A DNA stretch of 64,000 nt from Streptomyces sp. M41(2017) (lineage in GTDB: Bacteria; Actinomycetota; Actinomycetes; Streptomycetales; Streptomycetaceae): positions 992,001 through 1,056,000 of the forward strand of contig NZ_MWFK01000002.1 in assembly GCF_002078175.1 (NCBI RefSeq), read 5' to 3'. A program made the position numbers and the translations under genes. The notes below the pieces were generated by a model. The model had not been told where the DNA came from. It saw nothing but the letters and a program-made list of their open reading frames with translations, and searched no databases. Of the stretch, positions 57,507 through 64,000 are shown in pieces; within the stretch, counting starts at the first letter, position 1; each line of letters opens with the position of its first letter.

Positions 57507-58291
57507 GCCAGCTCCTTCGCGATCTGCGGATAGGGGCGCATGAACGCCTCGGCCATGGTCCGGTGGGCGAGGCCCAGGTTGGGGCCGGCGTTGCGCTTGA
57601 GCTGCACACCGCGGCGTACGGCGAGGTCGGTGTAGTAGTCCCACAGGTGCTGCTGGGCGCCGAGGCACTCCATCGCCCGGCGCTTGGTCTCCCAGACCTC
57701 GGTGATGTCGAGCAGCACTTCGGGCCGGAAACCGCTCATCTCGGGCTGGTGCGGTTCGAAGTAGAAGACGGGCGGGGCGCCGATGATCTCGCCCTCGCCG
57801 GGGTAGCCGATGGCCTGGGCGAGGACGCGGGCCTCCAGTGCCATGCGGTGGGCCGCCGGGTGGTCACCGTTGTACGGGTCCTCGGCGGGGTGGGTGAGGA
57901 CGACATCCGGCTGGGTCGCGCGGTAGACCGCCACCAGCCGGTCGGTGAGTTCGGCGGTGGGGGTCAGCGGGTAGTCGCCCGCGTCGAAGAACTGGACCTC
58001 GGCCCCGAGGGTCGCGGCGGCCTTCTCCGCCTCCTCGCGGCGTATCGCCTTGATCTCGTCGAGGTTCCGGCCGGCGCGCCAGGCCTTGGCGGACTCACCG
58101 CGCTCGCCGAAGGTGAGGCAGGCGATGGTGACCCTCTCGTTCCGGGAGGTGGCCAGGGCGATGGCGCCGCCGGCCCGCCACACGAAGTCTCCGGCGTGCG
58201 CGGTGACGACCAGGGTCGACCGGGCGGGGGGTGTGCTCGGCCCGGGTGGTGCCGAGGGTTCGGGGGAGGCGGGCGCGTCGCCGTGGGTCAT
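57503..58291 (-). CDS. galB: PIG-L family 4-oxalomesaconate hydratase (GalB-like)
   Basis: A 262-residue PIG-L (LmbE-like) metalloprotein. A Pro/Ser-rich N-terminus of about 24 residues precedes LVVTAHAGDFVWRAGGAIAL, in which His32 and Asp35 replace the AHPDDE of deacetylases. This AHxxDFVWR form is the one I recall from GalB. Further zinc-site residues are His144 and His148 in NGDHPAAHRMALEA. GalB hydrates 4-oxalomesaconate to 4-carboxy-4-hydroxy-2-oxoadipate, the substrate of the next gene product, so the call is supported by motif and context. The gene is first in the operon, 76 bp after gntR on the same strand. Confidence 0.87.
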   Translation of the reverse strand: MTHGDAPASPEPSAPPGPSTPPARSTLVVTAHAGDFVWRAGGAIALATSRNERVTIACLTFGERGESAKAWRAGRNLDEIKAIRREEAEKAAATLGAEVQFFDAGDYPLTPTAELTDRLVAVYRATQPDVVLTHPAEDPYNGDHPAAHRMALEARVLAQAIGYPGEGEIIGAPPVFYFEPHQPEMSGFRPEVLLDITEVWETKRRAMECLGAQQHLWDYYTDLAVRRGVQLKRNAGPNLGLAHRTMAEAFMRPYPQIAKELA

Positions 58292-58367
58292 GGCAGAGAT
58301 CTCCTTGGTGGACAGGTGCGTGCCCGCCTCGGATGTCCGTCGTGCCCGCGCGTCGGCGCGCGGGACG

Positions 58368-59018
58368 TCAGTCGCGCAGCGCTTGGATCACGCTGCCGAG
58401 GTGGGCGCGGACGGCCGCTTCGGCCGCCTGCGGGTTCCTGGCGCCGATCGCCTCGATCATGGCCAGGTGTTCACTCAGGGACTGCTGCGCACGACCGGGA
58501 CGCAGGGCCAACTGGAAGCGATGGCGCACCAGTTGGGCGTTGAGCCGTTCCAGGAGCTCGACGGCCGTCCGCTGGCCGGAGAACTCCCTGATCCGGGCGT
58601 GTACTTCGTGGTTCAGCTCGGAGTAGGTCACGGGCTCGCCGTCGGCGACCGCCTTGGACATCGCCGCGCCCAGTTCGGCCAGTTCGGCCAGCTGGTCGTC
58701 GGTCGCCGCGACGGCCGCCTTGGCCGCGCAGAGTCCTTCGAGTGCCATCCGGCATTCGGTGATGGCGACCGCCTCCTCGACGGTCACGACCCGGACCCGG
58801 GATCCGCGGTTGCGGATGCGCTCGACCAGCCCCTCCGTCTCCAGCTCGATCAGCGCCGCCCGGGTACTGGCCCGGGTGACTCCGAACTGCTCGGCGAGTT
58901 CGTTCTCCACCAGCCGCTGGGCCGGTGCCATCTCTCCGCGCAGAATCGCCTGCCGCAACTGCACCAACGCGTGCTGCTTGGCCTGCTCGCCGGTGCCTGG
59001 ACGGGCTTCCTTCTGCAT
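58368..59018 (-). CDS. GntR family (FadR/FCD) transcriptional regulator
   Basis: A 216-residue repressor-type regulator. The N-terminal winged helix contains LVQLRRAILRGEMAP-like sequence (LVQLRQAILRGEMAPAQRL), VENELAEQFGVTRASTRAAL and the wing RIRNRGSRVRVV. The C-terminal FCD ligand domain (about 85-210) includes ECRMALEGLCAAKAA, ELNHEVHARIREFSGQ and SLSEHLAMIEAI, whose Asp/His residues bind a metal and a carboxylate effector. The likely effector is a pathway intermediate of the aromatic acid operon. A 24-bp palindrome 45 bp upstream suggests autoregulation, and its core recurs before the transporter. Confidence 0.92.
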   Translation of the reverse strand: MQKEARPGTGEQAKQHALVQLRQAILRGEMAPAQRLVENELAEQFGVTRASTRAALIELETEGLVERIRNRGSRVRVVTVEEAVAITECRMALEGLCAAKAAVAATDDQLAELAELGAAMSKAVADGEPVTYSELNHEVHARIREFSGQRTAVELLERLNAQLVRHRFQLALRPGRAQQSLSEHLAMIEAIGARNPQAAEAAVRAHLGSVIQALRD

Positions 59019-59062
59019 TGCGCCCTCCCTGAGTGAGTGCCTGTCGAACGTAAATCTAGACC

Positions 59063-59086
59063 AACAAGATTGTCAACAATTTTGTT
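59063..59086 (-). promoter_or_regulatory. 24-bp palindromic GntR operator candidate
   Basis: AACAAGATTGT (59063-59073), CA, ACAATTTTGTT (59076-59086): an 11-2-11 inverted repeat with a single mismatch, in a distinctly AT-rich island 45 bp upstream of the gntR start. The centre TTGTCAACAAT is repeated before the MFS transporter. Confidence 0.68.
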
Positions 59087-59444
59087 CGGCATGTTGCCGA
59101 CACGTCGCGCCGACCCCCGGCTCCCGGGAACGGCCCGGGGAACGACCAGGAAGGACGCGGCCCCGGCAGGAAGCCGCCCGACGTCGACGCGTTCCACGTC
59201 CTGCCGTACGGCGCCCCGTCGCACGGGGATGCCCCAACTCGGGCGGGGACCTGGCCGGTTGGAGGCCCGGCGGACCCGGGCGGCCTCCCGCGCCCCGCGC
59301 GGACCCGGTCTGTTGAGCAGCGGAAACGTCTCGTACGGTGGCCCTCGGCGGCCTGTGACGATGCGTCCGGCGGCCGCCGCACACCCCGCCCGTGAGAGAT
59401 CACGGGCGGGACCGCTCGCCCTCCTCGCGAAAGGCCTCCCCCTC
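59087..59444. other. intergenic region between gntR and the ferredoxin-like gene
   Basis: About 360 bp. The plus-strand frame is open but Arg/Pro/Thr-rich with no family resemblance, and the ferredoxin homology begins only near 59500. The region holds the hairpin at 59385-59410 and no other recognisable element. Confidence 0.4.
59385..59410 (+). terminator. perfect hairpin with GAGA tetraloop
   Basis: CCCGCCCGTGA (59385-59395), loop GAGA, TCACGGGCGGG (59400-59410): an 11-bp perfect stem capped by a GNRA tetraloop, 34 bp before the preferred ferredoxin start. With no plus-strand gene ending upstream, it may be a 5'-UTR structure or an attenuator rather than a simple terminator. Confidence 0.45.
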
Positions 59445-59879
59445 GTGCCGGTCGACTCCCCGCGCGGTCTCACTCGTACGACGACGGTCGGCGCAGCCCG
59501 ATCGCGGCCGTGCGCCCTCGTCGTCTGCCGGGGGTGCTGCTGCGGCGACCCGCGCAAGTTCCCGGACATCGACCACGCCCGGCAGCTCGCGCGCCTGCGT
59601 GCCGGGGCGGAGGCGTCCGGCGGGCGGTTCACCGTGCGGACGACGGACTGCCTGGGCCCCTGCGACCAGGCGAACGTCGTCGTGGTGCAACCCTCGGCGG
59701 CGGGACGGCGAAGCGGCGGCCGGCCGACCTGGGTGGGCTTCGCGACGGACGACGGCTGCACGGACGACCTGCTGGCCTGGGCCGCCGCGGGCGGACCCGG
59801 GACGGCCCCGCCGCCGGCCGCCCTGGAGCTGCAGTTCGTCGACCCACCACGCGCCGAACGGACCCGGGGGCGGCGTTGA
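59445..59879 (+). CDS. thioredoxin-like [2Fe-2S] ferredoxin domain protein
   Basis: A protein of about 144 residues with a thioredoxin-fold ferredoxin domain. Cluster cysteines appear in ALVVCRGCCCGDPRKFP and TTDCLGPCDQANVVVVQPS, matching the C-x(n)-C and C-x3-C pattern of the family with extra cysteines in the first loop. WVGFATDDGCTDDLLAWAAA and a Pro-rich tail follow. The start is uncertain: I prefer a GTG at 59445 because homologues I recall begin about 20 residues before the first cysteine loop; starts at 59355 or 59361 would include the hairpin. The electron-transfer partner is unknown. It is convergent with the EF-G paralogue. Confidence 0.8.
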   Translation: MPVDSPRGLTRTTTVGAARSRPCALVVCRGCCCGDPRKFPDIDHARQLARLRAGAEASGGRFTVRTTDCLGPCDQANVVVVQPSAAGRRSGGRPTWVGFATDDGCTDDLLAWAAAGGPGTAPPPAALELQFVDPPRAERTRGRR

Positions 59880-59981
59880 AGGGACGCCGGCCCGCGCGTG
59901 TCCGCCCGGGTTCGCTTCTCGACTCCTTCGACCATGGGCCGATGGACGCCGGTGCCGCACGGGCGGACCTCTCTTGGGGAC

Positions 59982-60007
59982 GGGGGCGTCGCCGGAACGA
60001 CGCCCCC
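59982..60007. terminator. bidirectional hairpin between the ferredoxin and EF-G-like genes
   Basis: GGGGGCGTCG (59982-59991), loop CCGGAA, CGACGCCCCC (59998-60007): a perfect 10-bp stem between two convergent genes, 8 bp past the EF-G-like stop. Confidence 0.8.
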
Positions 60008-60015
60008 GCCTTCGC

Positions 60016-62121
60016 TCACCGGGCCGCGACCCCCGTGGAGGGCAGCGGGCTCGGCGCCGGTGCCAGCCCGGTGGGCCGGGTCGAGAAGACACCCCGGCCC
60101 TGGGTCCGGCTGCGCAACCGGGTCGCGTAGCCGAAGAGTTCGGCCAGCGGCACGGTGGCGGTGAGCACCACCGTGCCGCCGCGGGTGTGGGAACCCGTGA
60201 CCCGGCCGCGCCGGGCCGCGAGGTCGCCGAGCACTCCGCCGACCGCGTCCTCGGGCACGGTCGCCGTGACCTCGACGACCGGTTCCAGCAACCGCAGGGC
60301 GCAGGCACGCAGTGCCGCGCGGAGTCCGCGTCGGCCCGCCGCGCGGAACGCCATCTCCGACGAGTCCTTGGCATGGGTCGACCCGTCGGTGAGCGTGACC
60401 CGCAGCCCGGTCACCGGGTGACCGCCGAGGGGACCCTCGGCGAGCGCGTCCCGGCAGCCGGCCTCCACGGCACGGACGAACTCCTGCGGCACCCGTCCGC
60501 CGACCACGGCCGACCGGAACACGAAGCCCGTCGCGCTCCCCTCCGCGCAGTCCACGGCAGGGGTGCCGAGCGGCTCGACATCGAACACGACATGGGCGAA
60601 CTGCCCCGCGCCGCCGTCCTGTTTGACGTGCCGGTACACCAGGCCGGACACCCCGCGCGCCACCGTCTCGCGGTAGGCGACGCGCGGCCGCCCGACGACG
60701 ACGTCCAGCCCGTGAGCGCGCCGGACCTTCTCCACCGCGACCTCCAGATGCAGTTCTCCCATACCGGACAGCAGTGTCTGCCCGGTCTCCGCGTCGGTAC
60801 GGACGACCAGCGAGGGGTCCTCCTCGACCAGCCGGGTCAGGGCCGACACCAGGCGGCCGGTCCCGGTGTTCGTGCGCGCCTCGACCGCGACGGACACGAC
60901 GGGATCCGCGACCACCGGCGGTTCGAGGAGCAGCGGCGCGGCCGGGTCGCAGAGGGTCGCCCCGGCGCGGGCGGACTTCGGCCCGATCACCGCGACGATG
61001 TCTCCGGCCACCGCTCTCTCCAGTTCCGCGTGGCGGTCGGCGCGGACCCGCAGGATCCGTCCGACGCGCTCGGTGCGTCCTGTGCCCACGTCGGTCACCG
61101 CCTGTCCCTTCTCCAGCGTGCCCGCGTAAACCCGCAGGTACGTCATCCGTCCGGTCGCCGTGGCGTTCACCTTGAACACCAGCCCGGCGAAAGGGGCTTC
61201 GGGGTCGGCCGCCCGTTCCTCCACCACACCGCCGCGCGTGCCGCGCACGGCGGACACGTCGAGCGGCGAGGGCAGATACGCCACCACCGCGTCCAGCAGG
61301 GGTTCGATCCCCCGGTTGCGGTAGGCCGAGCCGCACAGCACGACGACACCCTCGCCGGTCCGGGTCAGGTCGCGCAGGGCGGAGGCCAGCGTCTCGGCGG
61401 AGACCCTGGTCCGGGTGCAGAACTCCTCCAGAGCCGCCGGGTGGAGGTCGGCCACCGCTTCCTCCAGAAGCCGGCGGCGGCGGTGCGCCTCCTCGGTCAG
61501 CGCGTCGGGCACCGGCCCCTCCTCGGCCGACTCGGCGCCGTCGGCCCACACGTGGGCGCGCATCCGGAGCAGGTCGACCACACCGGTGAAGCCGTCCTCG
61601 GTACCGATCGGCAACTGGACGACCAGGGGCGCCGGATGGAGCCGTTCGCGGATCGACGCGACCGCCGCGTCGAGGTCGGCGCCGGCCCGGTCCAGCTTGT
61701 TCACGAAGGCGATCCTCGGAACGTCGTGCCGGTCGGCCCGTCGCCACACCGACTCGCTCTGCGGCTCCACGCCGGCGACGGCGTCGAACACCGCGACGGC
61801 GCCGTCGAGCACGCGGAGCGAGCGCTCCACCTCGTCGGAGAAGTCGACGTGGCCCGGGGTGTCGATCAGGTTGATGCGGTGGCCGTCCCAGGCGCAGCTG
61901 ACGGCGGCGGCGAAGATGGTGATGCCGCGGTCCCGTTCCTGGGGATCGAAGTCGGTGACGGTGGTGCCGTCGTGGACCTCGCCGCGTCGGTGGGTCGTAC
62001 CGGTGGCATAGAGGATCCGTTCGGTGACGGTGGTCTTCCCGGCGTCGACGTGGGCGAGGATGCCCAGGTTGCGGACGGCGGTCAGGGAGTCGGTGAGGTG
62101 TCGGTGCAGGTGGGTACGCAC
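60016..62121 (-). CDS. elongation factor G paralogue (EF-G-like translational GTPase)
   Basis: A 701-residue five-domain translational GTPase. GTP-binding motifs: AHVDAGKTT (23-31), RGITI (65-69), DTPGH (87-91) and NKLD (141-144). Domain II has FAGLVFKVNATATGRMTYLR, domains III-V include LLSGMGELHLEVAVEKV, GVSGLVYRHVKQDGGAGQFA and EPVVEVTATVPEDAVGGVLG then DLAARRGRVTG. It is diverged from housekeeping EF-G (AHVDAGKTT for AHIDAGKTT, and no str operon around it), so it is probably a second copy. Such copies act in ribosome recycling, stress, or ribosome protection against antibiotics. The GTG start at 62121 has AAAGG upstream. A 38-codon ORF precedes it by 136 bp. Confidence 0.9.
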   Translation of the reverse strand: MRTHLHRHLTDSLTAVRNLGILAHVDAGKTTVTERILYATGTTHRRGEVHDGTTVTDFDPQERDRGITIFAAAVSCAWDGHRINLIDTPGHVDFSDEVERSLRVLDGAVAVFDAVAGVEPQSESVWRRADRHDVPRIAFVNKLDRAGADLDAAVASIRERLHPAPLVVQLPIGTEDGFTGVVDLLRMRAHVWADGAESAEEGPVPDALTEEAHRRRRLLEEAVADLHPAALEEFCTRTRVSAETLASALRDLTRTGEGVVVLCGSAYRNRGIEPLLDAVVAYLPSPLDVSAVRGTRGGVVEERAADPEAPFAGLVFKVNATATGRMTYLRVYAGTLEKGQAVTDVGTGRTERVGRILRVRADRHAELERAVAGDIVAVIGPKSARAGATLCDPAAPLLLEPPVVADPVVSVAVEARTNTGTGRLVSALTRLVEEDPSLVVRTDAETGQTLLSGMGELHLEVAVEKVRRAHGLDVVVGRPRVAYRETVARGVSGLVYRHVKQDGGAGQFAHVVFDVEPLGTPAVDCAEGSATGFVFRSAVVGGRVPQEFVRAVEAGCRDALAEGPLGGHPVTGLRVTLTDGSTHAKDSSEMAFRAAGRRGLRAALRACALRLLEPVVEVTATVPEDAVGGVLGDLAARRGRVTGSHTRGGTVVLTATVPLAELFGYATRLRSRTQGRGVFSTRPTGLAPAPSPLPSTGVAAR

Positions 62122-62257
62122 GGCCCGTGGCCTTTCGGACGATCCGGAGCGGGTCGGCGCGATTCCCGTACGACATGCCGGTGAACAGGCGGTTGAGCGC
62201 TCCGGCCGGCAGGGACGCGGCGACCGGGCGTGCGGTCGCCGCCGTGCGGGGCGGAGG

Positions 62258-62374
62258 TCAGAAAGTCGTCACGGGCGTCCGGTTCCGGCCGCGCAGCCGG
62301 TTCCGGGCTCCCGGAGACACGAGGATCACCTCGAACTGTGACCGGGGAACGACGACAGCGGTGCGGTAACGCAT
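62258..62374 (-). CDS. 38-codon ORF upstream of the EF-G paralogue, possible leader peptide
   Basis: An ATG at 62374 opens a 38-residue frame ending at 62258. The Shine-Dalgarno GAGGGGAG lies 7 nt before the ATG, better than that of the EF-G gene itself. The peptide is very basic (MRYRTAVVVPRSQFEVILVS, then PGARNRLRGRNRTPVTTF). I recognise no family. Its place, 136 bp before a translational GTPase on the same strand, suggests a leader peptide that couples ribosome stalling to downstream expression, as known for tet(M) and erm genes. A free-standing small basic protein is the alternative. Confidence 0.5.
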   Translation of the reverse strand: MRYRTAVVVPRSQFEVILVSPGARNRLRGRNRTPVTTF

Positions 62375-62717
62375 GGCCCGTCTCCCCTCGTCGGTCACGA
62401 CACGCGGCGCCAGGAGGGCGGCGCGTGATTCCGTGGCGAGTGTAGGGAGTCGGGCCCCGGCGGCGCACCGCCTTTTCGCCCCACGGCCCCGGCCGGTCCG
62501 TATCGCGGTCTGCCCAGCCGTCCGCCGGGGGACGCGGTCCGCCCGGGGACGCCGTCCGCCCTCACCGGATTCCGGCGTGCCGCCCCAAGTGCCGCGCGTG
62601 GGAAGCCCGTTCGGCGCCGCCCGTCGGACCGGGTCCGTCCGGGTCCGGGGCCTCGCGATACGTTCGACCTGTCCCGGCCCTCCGGCCGGGCGGCACGTCG
62701 TCAACATCGGGAGGGTC
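62375..62717. other. divergent intergenic region
   Basis: No gene supported in these 343 bp. It should contain promoters for the minus-strand leader/EF-G unit and the plus-strand MBL-fold gene. A frame is open on the plus strand throughout, but it is Arg/Pro-rich and has no initiation signal until GGGAGGGTC before the ATG at 62718. Confidence 0.4.
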
Positions 62718-63467
62718 ATGCGCGAGGAAGCGATCGTCGAGGCGGCCGCCGGAGTCCATCTGGTGCACGGCAGCGACACGAACTGGGTGGTGCTGAGCGA
62801 GGGCGACGCGGTCACCCTGATCGACACGGGGTATCCCGGCGATCGCCAGGACCTGCTGGCGTCGCTGGCGGCCCTCGGCCACCGGCCCGAGGCCGTGACC
62901 GCCGTCCTCGTCACGCACGCGCACACCGACCACCTCGGTTCCGCCGAGTTCCTGAGCGGCTCGTTCGGGACGCCCGTCCTGCTGCACGAGGACGAAGTGC
63001 CCCACGCACGGCGCGAATTCCTCCACCAGGTGAGCATCGGCGAGGTGATGCGGCAGGCGTGGCGTCCCGGTGTACTGCCCTGGGCGGTGCGCGCACTGCG
63101 CTCCGGCGGCAAGGCGGACGTCCGCATGGCGAAGCCGGAGGCGTTCCCCGGGACGGGCCCGCTCGACCTGCCCGGCCGCCCCGTTCCCGTGCACACGCCC
63201 GGGCACACTCCCGGCCACTGCGTCTACCACCTGCCGGACGCGGGTGTCCTGATCTCCGGCGACGCGCTGGTCAGCGGTCATCCGACCTCGCGGGCCCGAG
63301 GCCCCCAGCTGCTGCACGAGATGTTCGACACCGAACGCGCCACCGCCCTCGACTCGCTGCGACACATCGAGCGGCTCGAAGCCGACGTCCTGCTGCCGGG
63401 GCACGGTCCCGTGCACCACGGCCCGGTCGGCGAGGCGGCCGGGCGCGCACGGGAACTCGCCGGCTGA
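62718..63467 (+). CDS. MBL-fold metallo-hydrolase
   Basis: A 249-residue metallo-beta-lactamase-fold enzyme. The dinuclear zinc motif is LVTHAHTDHLGSAEF (HxHxDH), the next metal histidine is in VHTPGHTPGHCVYHLP, the bridging aspartate in VLISGDALVSGHP, and the final histidine in LLPGHGPVHHGP. GGGAGGGTC precedes the ATG. Family members include glyoxalase II, lactonases and arylsulfatases; nothing here fixes the substrate. It seems to be monocistronic and diverges from the EF-G unit. Confidence 0.92.
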   Translation: MREEAIVEAAAGVHLVHGSDTNWVVLSEGDAVTLIDTGYPGDRQDLLASLAALGHRPEAVTAVLVTHAHTDHLGSAEFLSGSFGTPVLLHEDEVPHARREFLHQVSIGEVMRQAWRPGVLPWAVRALRSGGKADVRMAKPEAFPGTGPLDLPGRPVPVHTPGHTPGHCVYHLPDAGVLISGDALVSGHPTSRARGPQLLHEMFDTERATALDSLRHIERLEADVLLPGHGPVHHGPVGEAAGRARELAG

Positions 63468-63520
63468 CCGGCGCGGGCCCCCGGCACCCCGCCGCCGGGG
63501 TCCGCTCCGGGCGGCGGGCG

Positions 63521-64000
63521 CTAGCCGAGTTCCAACGTGGTGACGCCGTGGACGCGGTCCGCCGCGAACGGGCGTACCGGGCCGGTGTACATGCGGGCCG
63601 TCTCGAACGAGGGGGCGAGGCCCAGCTTCTCGACGAGGGCGACCGCCGGGGCGTTGGTCTCCGGCACGTCGACGGCGAGCGCCCTCCCGTCGGCGTCGGC
63701 GGCCAGGGCGGCGAAGAGGGCCCGGGCGTCGTCGGCGGTGTCCGCGAACAGGGGCCCGACGCGCAGCGCCTCACGTGCCGGCCTGAGCACGGCGTAGCCG
63801 GTCGGCCGGCCGTCGTCGGCGTGCCGTACGAAGGTGCGGTGGCCGGGCGTGGTCAGCCACGAGGTCAGGAACGCCGGCCGGTCCGCGGGGGTGCACGACG
63901 CGTCGTACGCGATGATCGCGGCGTGGTCGGCGGGCCCGGCCTGTCGTACCCCCGGTGCTTGCTCCCCTTGGAGCACCACGCCGCCGAACCGAACGGTGCG
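63521..64000 (-). CDS. GNAT acetyltransferase with C-terminal Acetyltransf_18-type domain, 5'-truncated
   Basis: The frame runs off the right edge, so this is the C-terminal 159 residues of a longer protein; a GTG at 63979 is inside it. The visible part matches the second domain of tandem GNAT proteins: VRQAGPADHAAIIAYDASCT, GYAVLRPAREALRVGPLFAD and VDVPETNAPAVALVEKLGLA, then FETARMYTGP and the terminal VHGVTTLELG. The preceding residues RTVRFGGVVLQG resemble the end of a first GNAT domain. Substrate unknown. Confidence 0.82.
   Translation of the reverse strand, partial: RTVRFGGVVLQGEQAPGVRQAGPADHAAIIAYDASCTPADRPAFLTSWLTTPGHRTFVRHADDGRPTGYAVLRPAREALRVGPLFADTADDARALFAALAADADGRALAVDVPETNAPAVALVEKLGLAPSFETARMYTGPVRPFAADRVHGVTTLELG

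Noticed and set aside
58850..62176. 1108-codon minus-strand open frame over the EF-G paralogue and gntR start
   Set aside because: Out-of-frame with both genes; composition is Arg/Pro/Gly-rich and shows no EF-G motifs.
59392..62184. 930-codon plus-strand frame opposite the EF-G paralogue
   Set aside because: Antisense shadow of a gene whose GTPase motifs are intact on the minus strand.

Overview
The window is very GC-rich and densely coded, with strong third-position GC bias, GTG and TTG starts, ATGA or GTGA stop-start overlaps and a gene repertoire (ECF sigma factors, LitR, Rv1733c-like and SPW-repeat membrane proteins, SigK/RskA) that points to a Streptomyces-type actinomycete chromosome. 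I saw no rRNA, tRNA, insertion sequence, integrase, phage gene or CRISPR array. One gene is cut at each edge: a dienelactone hydrolase on the left and a GNAT acetyltransferase on the right.

Layout. 1-3.8 kb: dienelactone hydrolase, secreted sphingomyelinase-like phosphodiesterase, aldo/keto reductase, alpha/beta hydrolase. 4.1-6.5 kb: a TPP riboswitch controlling a CytX-type permease, followed by thiD. 6.9-10.1 kb: 6-phosphogluconate dehydrogenase, a CPBP membrane protease and an Rv1733c-like protein. 10.3-15.3 kb: phosphoketolase preceded by an internally deleted AdhP-type alcohol dehydrogenase remnant, then an aldehyde dehydrogenase and its probable MarR regulator. 15.4-21.6 kb: a cytosolic AmiC-like ligand sensor and the urtABCDE urea ABC transporter, whose promoter region carries four 11-bp-phased GlnR-like boxes. 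21.6-23.2 kb: an ECF42-type sigma factor with its YCII-domain partner. 23.3-27.7 kb: sulfur scavenging (FMN reductase, SfnB-like and SsuD-like monooxygenases) behind an unannotated 25-codon cysteine-containing leader peptide of the actinobacterial sulfur type.

28.1-33.3 kb: a 660-residue membrane protein with a degenerate sigma-like N-terminus, a small conserved-looking protein, and an MMPL transporter with a MarR regulator and a palindromic operator candidate. 33.5-46.4 kb is a light and oxidative-stress island: SDR-DUF2867 protein, photolyase, DUF4142 protein, the B12-type photoreceptor regulator LitR divergent from an ECF sigma factor, then sigK-rskA, and convergently the operon FAD amine oxidase - DUF1365 - CFA synthase - CFA synthase - DUF1295. 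This matches the gene content of the Mycobacterium tuberculosis sigK locus (Rv0449c-Rv0444c). The same promoter (CAATCC, exactly 16 bp, CGGAAT or CGGATC) lies before sigK and before the lipid operon.

46.9-52.8 kb: SPW-repeat protein, acyl-CoA synthetase, three GNAT proteins and an NAD-dependent epimerase. 53.0-59.1 kb: an aromatic-acid module with an AAHS-family MFS importer, a type I extradiol dioxygenase, and GalD, GalC and GalB homologues, under a GntR regulator. A 24-bp GntR operator candidate at the gntR promoter shares its core with the importer promoter. 59.4-64 kb: a [2Fe-2S] thioredoxin-like ferredoxin, an EF-G paralogue with a well-initiated 38-codon upstream ORF, an MBL-fold hydrolase and the truncated GNAT gene.

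No single gene is exotic. The strongest new leads are regulatory (SigK promoter pair, sulfur leader peptide, GntR and GlnR sites, EF-G leader ORF) and metabolic (a gallate-type lower pathway fed by a XylE-fold dioxygenase).
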